A DNA stretch of 10,001 bases from JAAZFF01 sp964405775 (lineage in GTDB: Bacteria; Verrucomicrobiota; Kiritimatiellia; RFP12; UBA3636). The position numbers were made by a program, and so were the translations under genes. The notes under the pieces were generated by a model. That model worked only from the letters and a program-made list of their open reading frames with translations. It searched no databases and was not told the DNA's origin. Location: contig CAYOPG010000080.1 of NCBI GenBank assembly GCA_964405775.1, positions 1-10,001 of the forward strand. The letters are read 5' to 3'. Shown piece by piece: positions 4,607-10,001 of the stretch (its first letter is position 1; the number at the start of each line of letters is the position of its first letter).

Positions 4607-7083
4607 TTTTTACAGAAGCTTGTCTAACAGCTGAGGCGATAAATACGTTCATGGCGGTGTCGGGCGACTGGAACGCACCAGAAAACTGGAGCGTGGTGAT
4701 TGTTCCAACGAATGGCGAGAGTGTTGTTATAAATGGCAACGTGTCACTGACTAACTCTACCGAGGCGCTGGCCTCGCTTACGGTCAACTCTACAAAGAAA
4801 ATAACATTCGATGGTTGGAATACCGTTCTTAATGCCGAGATTGTTACTATATCAGGAACTATAACTCATGCACAGAATAGTGCGACTTCGACAAATAGTC
4901 TTGGACTTTGGGTGCCAAACGCGCGTGTCAATATATCGTGTTCAAACCTGACTGTTGCAACTGGTGGCAAGATCGATGTCAACAATATGGGTTTTCTTGG
5001 GGGCAAGGTTGCGCTGGGAGCCGGTGCCGGTCTTGGTGGAGCTCTCAAGAACTCAATAAATGGCGGTAGCTACGGTGGACGCGGAGCAGCTGGAAATGCC
5101 GGTATTCCTTCTGCGGCTGCTTATGGTGCTTATCTTACACCCGGCGACTGGCCGGGAAGCGGAGGAGGTGGTGGTGACGCGGCCGGTCGTAATGGCGGCA
5201 ACGGCGGCGGCGCTGTTGTTATAAATGCAACTGGAGTTGTAAACGTTATAGGATCGATCTCCGCCAATGGCGAGAATGCCAACAACACCCATGGCGGTGG
5301 CGGATCGGGTGGCGGCATAGCCATTTCATGCCAGCGCATTGAAGGCGCAGGAACGGTTTCGGCAGCAGGAGGTAAAGGACTAACTTGGGGAGGTGGCGGC
5401 GGTGGTGGGCGCATTTCGGTGAATTACAATTCAGCCGCAATGCAGGCTGCTACGTTGCCAGGGATTGTTTTTTCCGCTGCTGGTGGTCTAGGCGGTTCGT
5501 GGAATGGTGTCAACTTTGATCCTGAAGTTGGGACGCTTTGGTTCCCCGATGCTCAACTTGTCGAGCGAATCGGAACGGGTACGTTCAAGCACAGTGGATG
5601 GTGGGTGCAACCCTCCGTCACCCAGTGGACCCTGCCAACGCTTAAAATGGAGAACGCTTGGCTCTTGCTTCCAGAGAGCGGATTTGTCCTGAACGGAACG
5701 GGAGACATCAGCGTAAAGGGCACAGAGGCGCGAACTCACAAGCTGCAGATGGGGAACGCCACGATCAACTGCGGCGGCAACCTTTCTCTCGATAAAGGTA
5801 AAGTCGAGGTTGGTGCCGACACTCTGGGTCTCCCGGCAATTGACGTGCTTGGCTCAGTCACTATGGCAAACGCCAGCGTAATCGACCTGCGCGGTTATCC
5901 CGAGCTTACGGTCGCCGGTTCAATGGCGATGGGCGGCGCATCCGTTATGGATCTGCGGCTAGGTTCTGAAAGCGCGGCGGCTCCTGGTTTTGAGGGAGTT
6001 GTGGACGTGACTGGTGCTTTTAGCATGTCCGGAAACAGCATTATATATCCGTACTCGCATCCGACAAATGGAGGTTCGATTCTTTTCCGCGTAGGATCGC
6101 TCAACGTGGGCGCGGGAAGCCAGATAAACGCCAAAGGGAAAGGTTATTGGGGAGGGAAAATCAATTTACATGCTGGTGAAGGCCCGGGCGGTGGTCAATC
6201 ATATTCAGGAGGTGGTTACGGGGGCAAGGGTGGTAGCGGTAACAATGGAAATTCTGCCGGAGGAATGCCATATGGTTCAGCCACTGCTCCAGTCGAGCCT
6301 GGCAGCGGTGGAGGTGCGGCGGATAGTACTAAAAACGACCGTACGGGTGGAAACGGCGGCGGTGCGATAGTCATTGAATCCGCCGGGGCTGTTGTCATTG
6401 ATGGCTCACTGCTGGCGGATGGCGACGACGGAGTTTCCACACATGCGGGCGGAGGTTCGGGTGGCAGCATATACATACAGTGCGAAACAATCTCTGGCTC
6501 TGGCTCGGCCAGTGCGAAAGGCGGCTTGGGGCAGGGTGTATGGGGCGGCGGCGGTGGTGGCGGACGGATAGCAGTGGTATACGACAAGGCATTGCAGACA
6601 GCTGTTAACGCTAACGTCAGGTTTAACGCTGCTCACGGCACCGCCCCTGTCGAAAAGTATCTGGGGACTACGGGGACGCTGTCTTTTCCAGACACGCAGT
6701 TGCTGCTTAACAGCGACGGGTTCCTGTTGCACGGAGGAACGCCGGTAATCCAGGGTTTCACATCATGGGAGGTGGACAAAATGGTCGTTTCCAACACATA
6801 CTTTAAGTTGCCAGACAACTTCCAGCTTGATGTGGCAAACGAACTGGTTCTTTCGGGTACGACGCCACTAATGAACCGTCTTGAGGGCTCTAACAGCGTT
6901 ATCACATGCGGCAGCCTGCGCCTTGATAAATCCGTGGGGCTGGGTTTATACGGGGGCTTGACGGACGGCTCGCCCGACTCTTCCGGAGGACTTGTCGATG
7001 TGGCCGGAGATATGTCGGTCGGTGCCGGGCATACCTTGAAAACGGCGTGGAGATTGTCATCAACGGCAATCCCAAGCTTATAG
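4579..7083 (+). CDS. Exported glycine-rich repeat surface protein, probably C-terminally truncated
   Basis: Protein of 834 residues. GGAGGAG (4564-4570) lies eight bases before the ATG. The N-terminus (MDKVFTCLLVFTEACLTAEA) resembles a short signal peptide with cleavage after AEA, though an acidic residue at position 2 makes it imperfect. After a beta-rich start (SGDWNAPENWS) come two homologous units, residues about 117-407 and 501-785. Each has a glycine-rich core reading GSGGGG...GGNGGGAxVI, GGGSGG and GGGGGGGRIxVxY, then a beta segment with LxLDK. Related proteins, often with autotransporter or sorting domains, are known in PVC bacteria; they are thought to be extracellular, with roles in surface structure or adhesion. 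No C-terminal anchor is present. The last residues (TAWRLSSTAIPSL) diverge from the equivalent point after unit 1, so the gene looks broken near 7040. Alternatives are an assembly indel or recombination. Confidence 0.75.
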   Translation: MDKVFTCLLVFTEACLTAEAINTFMAVSGDWNAPENWSVVIVPTNGESVVINGNVSLTNSTEALASLTVNSTKKITFDGWNTVLNAEIVTISGTITHAQNSATSTNSLGLWVPNARVNISCSNLTVATGGKIDVNNMGFLGGKVALGAGAGLGGALKNSINGGSYGGRGAAGNAGIPSAAAYGAYLTPGDWPGSGGGGGDAAGRNGGNGGGAVVINATGVVNVIGSISANGENANNTHGGGGSGGGIAISCQRIEGAGTVSAAGGKGLTWGGGGGGGRISVNYNSAAMQAATLPGIVFSAAGGLGGSWNGVNFDPEVGTLWFPDAQLVERIGTGTFKHSGWWVQPSVTQWTLPTLKMENAWLLLPESGFVLNGTGDISVKGTEARTHKLQMGNATINCGGNLSLDKGKVEVGADTLGLPAIDVLGSVTMANASVIDLRGYPELTVAGSMAMGGASVMDLRLGSESAAAPGFEGVVDVTGAFSMSGNSIIYPYSHPTNGGSILFRVGSLNVGAGSQINAKGKGYWGGKINLHAGEGPGGGQSYSGGGYGGKGGSGNNGNSAGGMPYGSATAPVEPGSGGGAADSTKNDRTGGNGGGAIVIESAGAVVIDGSLLADGDDGVSTHAGGGSGGSIYIQCETISGSGSASAKGGLGQGVWGGGGGGGRIAVVYDKALQTAVNANVRFNAAHGTAPVEKYLGTTGTLSFPDTQLLLNSDGFLLHGGTPVIQGFTSWEVDKMVVSNTYFKLPDNFQLDVANELVLSGTTPLMNRLEGSNSVITCGSLRLDKSVGLGLYGGLTDGSPDSSGGLVDVAGDMSVGAGHTLKTAWRLSSTAIPSL
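4927..5799 (+). repeat. Internal protein repeat unit 1 of the glycine-rich gene
   Basis: Spans from VNISCSNLTVATGGKID to NLSLDKG. Landmarks shared in order with unit 2 are a GGKIxVN/INAKG start, a GGxYGG(R/K)G turn, GSGGGG, GGNGGGAxVI, an ANG/ADG turn, GGGSGG, a cysteine in I-x-C, GGGGGGGRI, a LWFPD/LSFPD strand and an LDK strand. Similarity is at protein level; the DNA copies have diverged well beyond a recent duplication. Confidence 0.7.
6079..6933 (+). repeat. Internal protein repeat unit 2 of the glycine-rich gene
   Basis: Runs from ILFRVGSLNVGAGSQINAKG to SLRLDKS and is 855 bases against 873 in unit 1, with the same landmarks. After unit 1 the linker contains GVVDVTGAFSMSGN followed by NGGSILFRVG, which begins unit 2. 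After unit 2 the matching GLVDVAGDMSVGAG is present, but the continuation into a further unit is missing. Confidence 0.7.
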
Positions 7084-7292
7084 GGTATAAAGGGTTAATG
7101 CCGGCGGAGGTCAAAGGTGTTACAGACGGGGTCGAAGCTATAACGACAGACCCCGTTATCCTCGCAACAATTCACCGGGCTCTTTACGCAGGCAAGCTCT
7201 ATCCGGACGGAGACCTCCAACTTTTCAGCCCGGAAGAAGCTGTGGAATACTGCGAGGCGGAGAGCATCCCCTCGGAACCTGAAAGGATATAG
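7047..7292 (+). CDS. Hypothetical protein of about 81 residues, start uncertain
   Basis: Not recognised. The frame reads VEIVINGNPKLIGYKG, then MPAEVKGVTDGVEAITTDP, a helix (VILATIHRALYAGKLYPDG) and an acidic tail (EEAVEYCEAESIPSEPERI). The GTG at 7047 has no ribosome binding site and lies inside the end of the glycine-rich gene. ATG 7098 (64 residues), preceded by AAAGGG about four bases away, is an alternative. The sequence before the ATG still looks coding, so the 5' end may be lost, or this may be the -1 frame continuation of the upstream gene. It ends four bases before the next gene, whose ribosome binding site lies within its last codons, so the two are probably co-transcribed and coupled. 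Confidence 0.55.
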   Translation: MEIVINGNPKLIGYKGLMPAEVKGVTDGVEAITTDPVILATIHRALYAGKLYPDGDLQLFSPEEAVEYCEAESIPSEPERI

Positions 7293-7296
7293 ATCA

Positions 7297-7674
7297 ATGT
7301 GGCTGTTTTGTAAAAGCGGGTTCTTCTCGGCAGTTCAACATGCGAATAAGCCAGACAAGATACTACTCCGAGCACGGTTTAAGGGCGATCTCGAAAACCT
7401 GTGCGACATACACTTGATAGAATGCCAGCACACAATCAGACATACTCCGAGTTGTGACTACGCGTGGCGAATGGAGCTGCCAAAAGCTCTGTGGGCAAAG
7501 ATTGTGCTGCAGGAAGCTCAGATCATCGACTACCAGAACTTTAAGAACGAGATACACAAGTACGGGAACCGCAACAGGGACAACGCTTACAATCAAGTGT
7601 GGAGCGCGTTGGCGATGGCACAGGATGTCGAAGAGAGAAGGGATGACCACGACGCCCCCCGACTTAAGACTTAA
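7297..7674 (+). CDS. Conserved small protein beginning MWLFCKSGFFSAV, function unknown
   Basis: Protein of 125 residues. AAGGA (7283-7287) lies nine bases before the ATG. It resembles, from memory, a widespread uncharacterised bacterial family that begins MW(L/I)F-x-K-x-GFFSAV. That family continues with a D-x-(I/L)-x-VRAR strand, an SCDYA(W/Y)R segment, a K-x-x-W helix, an (I/M)DY-x-NFK motif and a final Y-x-x-VW helix. All these elements are visible here: PDKILLRARFKGDLE, PSCDYAWRMELPKALWAKI, QIIDYQNFKNEIH and NAYNQVWSALAMAQ. The architecture suggests a small compact alpha/beta protein, soluble and without membrane segments. Its biological role is unknown to me. The coding end passes through six C residues (7655-7660) after the conserved part, so the last 15 or so residues are less certain. 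Confidence 0.75.
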   Translation: MWLFCKSGFFSAVQHANKPDKILLRARFKGDLENLCDIHLIECQHTIRHTPSCDYAWRMELPKALWAKIVLQEAQIIDYQNFKNEIHKYGNRNRDNAYNQVWSALAMAQDVEERRDDHDAPRLKT

Positions 7675-7858
7675 GGTAAATCTTCTAGCATCGCCGCAGA
7701 CCTCGGGAGCAAAAAGCTCGCGGAGTCTCTGTTTGTTTTGCGGTTTTGCGGGAGCGGGAAAAGGCATCTGTTTCTTTACACGCGAGTCCAACAAGGAGAA
7801 GCTGTGTGGTTGCATGCCGGAGATATATGTGAGACAATGCGCTCTGGGGGGTGTATAA
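7643..7858 (+). CDS. Possible cysteine-rich 71-residue protein overlapping its neighbours
   Basis: ATG 7643, with purine-rich AAGAGAG (7631-7637) five bases upstream, opens 71 residues ending at TAA 7856-7858. It overlaps the end of the previous gene by 32 bases and stops just before the TTG at which uvrB homology starts. The second half, SLCLFCGFAGAGKGICFF then NKEKLCGCMPEIYVRQC, has a CxxC, a lone Cys, a CxC and another Cys. This loosely recalls small zinc-finger modules with a CxFCG knuckle such as the ClpX N-terminal domain, but the second metal pair does not line up. The uvrB frame is also open across 7738-7858 and the two cannot both be judged by eye. Either this is a true overlapping gene or a chance frame. 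Confidence 0.35.
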   Translation: MTTTPPDLRLKVNLLASPQTSGAKSSRSLCLFCGFAGAGKGICFFTRESNKEKLCGCMPEIYVRQCALGGV

Positions 7859-9903
7859 GAGGTTTGAGTCAGTTTAAATTAGTGTCAGAGTATATGCCGG
7901 CGGGCGATCAGCCGGAAGCAATAGCGAAGCTTTCGGACGGTTTCCTTAGGGGTTTGAAGTCGCACGTACTGGAGGGGGTGACCGGCTCTGGCAAGACTTT
8001 CACGATGGCAAACATTATAAAGAACGTCGGCAAGCCAACTCTGGTTATCTCTCACAACAAGACTCTGGCGGCCCAGTTGTTCGGAGAGCTGAAGTCCTTC
8101 TTTCCGGAAAACGCGGTCGAATACTTCGTAAGCTACTACGACTACTACCAGCCCGAGGCGTACATCCCGCAGACCGACACTTACATCGCAAAGGATTCGG
8201 CGATAAACGACGAGATAGAGCGGTTCAGACTTTCCGCCACAAATTCGCTGCTCTGCCGTAGCGACGTGATCGTCGTGGCTTCGGTGTCGTGCATTTACGG
8301 TCTAGGTTCCTCCGACGACTACACCGGCATGACGCTTGTCTTAGAGAAAGGGCAGGAGATTGACCGTGACGCTATGCTTGCGCGTCTCGTGGAGATCCAG
8401 TACTCGCGAAACGATTTCGAGCCGGAGCCAGGCGTTTTCAGGGTGCGAGGCGACACGGTGGACGTGTTCCCTTCGTACAACAGCAGGATCGGGATCCGAA
8501 TCGAGATGTTCGGTGACTTCGTGGAGGGCATATCTGAATTCGAACCGACGAGCGGCCGCACACAGCGCAGACTAGACAAGACGATCATCTCTCCCGCGAA
8601 GCACTTTGTAATGCCGCATGGCAAGATGCTTGACGCGATCGACAGGATCATGGAGGAACTGCGTGAACGAGTGGCGTGGTTCGAATCTAACGGCAAGTTG
8701 CTGGAGGCGCAGAGGCTACAGCAGCGCACGACGTACGATATGGAGATGTTCCGCGAAATCGGCTTCTGCACCGGGATCGAGAATTATTCCCGCCACCTGA
8801 CCGGACGCGAGCCCGGGTCGCCGGGCGAGTGCCTTATTGACTATTTTAAGGAGCCTTTTCTCACAATCATCGACGAATCGCACGTCACAATACCGCAGAT
8901 CCGCGGCATGTACAACGGCGACCAGGCGCGCAAGACCGTGCTGGTGGATCATGGATTCCGCCTACCATCAGCCAAGGACAACAGACCGCTCAATTTCGAG
9001 GAGTTCAACTCTAAAATCGGACAAACCCTCTACGCCTCGGCAACGCCGGCGCCGTACGAGCTTTCGATATCAGAACAGACGGTGCAGCAGGTTATACGCC
9101 CTACGGGGCTGCTCGACCCACCTGTGGAAGTGCGTCCGCTGGAAGGGCAGATAGACGACCTCATGGAGGAAGTGCGCAAATGCGCGGAGCAGGGCGACCG
9201 CGTTTTGGTGACGACGCTCACGAAGCGCACGGCCGAGGATTTGTCGCAATATCTGCGAGATGCCGGCCTGCGTGTGGAATACCTGCATGCCGATATCGTT
9301 GCCCTTGACCGCATCGAAATTCTGACTCGCCTACGCAAGGGCGAGTTCGACGCCTTGATCGGCATCAACCTCCTGCGCGAGGGGCTTGACTTGCCTGAGG
9401 TGGCGCTTGTGGCGGTGTTGGACGCTGACAAGGAGGGCTTTCTGCGCAGCGCGACCTCCCTGATCCAGACCGCGGGCAGAACGGCGCGCCACGAAAGAGG
9501 GCGTGTTATCCTTTACGCCGATGTCATCACCGATTCAATGCGCAAGATGATTAACACGACCGAGGCGCGCCGGGCGCGACAGATCTCGTTCAACAAAACG
9601 CACGGCATAACGCCGCACAGCGTCAAGCGCACATTGAGCGAGGATGACGCGGTGCGCAGCGTCACAGGCGACATAGAACACAGCATTGTGGCGGAAAGCG
9701 GCGGTGACTACGATGTCGCGGCGGCTATCGAAAAGGTTAAACGTGAAATGCTAGAGGCAGCCGACGCTCTTGAGTTCGAGCGTGCCGCGGCGCTTCGCGA
9801 CGAGTTGCGCGAGCTCCAAGCAAGTGTATCCACTCCTTGCAAAATCGGGGATAATAAAGTAGAATCAGCGGCAAAATCGAAAAGCAGAAAGAAAAACAAG
9901 TGA
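7837..9903 (+). CDS. uvrB: UvrABC system protein B, excision repair helicase-like subunit
   Basis: Protein of 688 residues from ATG 7837. UvrB receives damaged DNA from UvrA, verifies the lesion with its beta-hairpin and recruits UvrC for dual incision, in the cytoplasm. Visible in order are FKLVSEYMPAGDQPEAI, Walker A GVTGSGKT (47-54, K53), the damage-sensing region YYDYYQPEAYIPQTDTYI, the DESH box (346-349), helicase motifs GINLLREGLDLPEV and QTAGRTAR (544-551), and a C-terminal UVR motif (about 625-660) that contacts UvrC. A short Lys-rich tail follows. The family normally begins two or three residues before F-x-L, so the in-frame TTG at 7864 (679 residues) fits the alignment better, with AAGAGG touching it. 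ATG 7837 has only a poor GGAG 14 bases away. Upstream codons to 7738 are unlikely to be translated. The stop overlaps def. Function is certain; start is not. Confidence 0.97.
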   Translation: MRSGGCIRGLSQFKLVSEYMPAGDQPEAIAKLSDGFLRGLKSHVLEGVTGSGKTFTMANIIKNVGKPTLVISHNKTLAAQLFGELKSFFPENAVEYFVSYYDYYQPEAYIPQTDTYIAKDSAINDEIERFRLSATNSLLCRSDVIVVASVSCIYGLGSSDDYTGMTLVLEKGQEIDRDAMLARLVEIQYSRNDFEPEPGVFRVRGDTVDVFPSYNSRIGIRIEMFGDFVEGISEFEPTSGRTQRRLDKTIISPAKHFVMPHGKMLDAIDRIMEELRERVAWFESNGKLLEAQRLQQRTTYDMEMFREIGFCTGIENYSRHLTGREPGSPGECLIDYFKEPFLTIIDESHVTIPQIRGMYNGDQARKTVLVDHGFRLPSAKDNRPLNFEEFNSKIGQTLYASATPAPYELSISEQTVQQVIRPTGLLDPPVEVRPLEGQIDDLMEEVRKCAEQGDRVLVTTLTKRTAEDLSQYLRDAGLRVEYLHADIVALDRIEILTRLRKGEFDALIGINLLREGLDLPEVALVAVLDADKEGFLRSATSLIQTAGRTARHERGRVILYADVITDSMRKMINTTEARRARQISFNKTHGITPHSVKRTLSEDDAVRSVTGDIEHSIVAESGGDYDVAAAIEKVKREMLEAADALEFERAAALRDELRELQASVSTPCKIGDNKVESAAKSKSRKKNK

Positions 9904-10001
9904 TCTACGACATAACTACATTCGGGAATCCGATTTTACGGAAACAGGCTGTGAAAATCACCGAAGTGACGCCGGAGATAAAGGAGTTGGCGGTGTCAAT
10001 G
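9900..10001 (+). CDS. def: Peptide deformylase, N-terminal part, runs off window
   Basis: GTG at 9900 overlaps the uvrB stop (GTGA, 9900-9903), an arrangement typical of translational coupling. The 34 codons visible read (M)IYDITTFGNPILRKQAVKI and then TEVTPEIKELAVSM. This matches the peptide deformylase N-terminus: a short strand, then (D/N)P(I/V)LR and an acidic helix that normally leads to the GxGLAA motif beyond the window. The enzyme is a metal-dependent hydrolase that removes the formyl group from the initiator methionine of nascent proteins. Catalytic motifs (EGCLS, HExDH) lie outside, so activity cannot be checked. Confidence 0.88.
   Translation, partial: MIYDITTFGNPILRKQAVKITEVTPEIKELAVSM

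Noticed and set aside
5155..6560. G-rich blocks considered as G-quadruplexes, CRISPR repeats or tandem DNA repeats
   Set aside because: The runs are imperfect, irregularly spaced and follow codon phase, so they are explained by poly-glycine coding. No regular repeat-spacer pattern exists.
5130..6732. Several Pro-rich open frames on the - strand
   Set aside because: They are complements of GGN glycine codons (read as CCN proline) in the glycine-rich gene, with no starts or motifs of their own.
7698..7739. Terminator-like hairpin (AGAC...GAGC-AAAAA-GCTC...GTCT) followed by GTTTGTTTTG
   Set aside because: The stem has an internal loop with mismatches and only short perfect pairings, and it lies inside the possible Cys-rich ORF. 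Too weak to list as a terminator, though it would separate uvrB from the genes before it if real.
7738..7836. Extension of UvrB to the first in-frame start at 7738
   Set aside because: This codon is TTG, the added 33 residues before ATG 7837 precede the normal family N-terminus, and no ribosome binding site supports it.
1..10001. tRNA, rRNA, riboswitch, integrase or attachment sites
   Set aside because: No cloverleaf with a T-loop motif, no rRNA stretches, no recognised aptamer pattern and no recombinase gene were found by eye. A covariance-model scan would be the proper test.

Overview
The window reads as a chromosomal segment of an uncultured Gram-negative-type bacterium, most likely from the PVC group (Kiritimatiellota, Lentisphaerota or Verrucomicrobiota relatives, common in gut and sediment). 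The hints are a very glycine-rich repeat surface protein of a kind frequent there, a large beta-helix protein beside a glycoside hydrolase, weak or absent Shine-Dalgarno sites at several genes, and mid-to-high GC. This placement is inference and not secure. All convincing large genes are on the + strand. No rRNA, tRNA, CRISPR array or complete insertion sequence was seen.

Region 1 (1-3844) is a carbohydrate-related pair. It holds the C-terminal 611 residues of a right-handed parallel beta-helix protein (pectate-lyase-3 / tailspike type) with a probable inserted beta-sandwich domain. After 49 bases comes a 652-residue clan-D glycoside hydrolase resembling GH36 alpha-galactosidases, with nucleophile (D381) and acid/base (D442) candidates present. 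A tandem hairpin, including a perfect 16-bp stem, lies immediately after it.

Region 2 (3845-4578) is accessory and mostly non-coding. It has a near-palindrome embedded in what looks like a back-to-back promoter pair, a DUF6788-like 80-residue protein of the kind found beside transposases (no transposase is present here), a doubtful 43-residue ORF on the - strand, and a 24-codon leader-like ORF overlapping the next gene.

Region 3 (4579-7083) is a predicted exported glycine-rich protein with two ~290-residue repeat units. Its reading frame ends in the middle of the linker that should lead into another unit, so the gene looks truncated or frameshifted near 7040.

Region 4 (7047-10001) is a tightly packed run: two small unknown proteins (81 and 125 residues), a possible cysteine-rich 71-residue protein overlapping them, uvrB (nucleotide excision repair) and the start of def (peptide deformylase), which overlaps the uvrB stop codon. 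The last two are housekeeping genes. The small genes between the broken surface protein and uvrB are the least explained part of the window.
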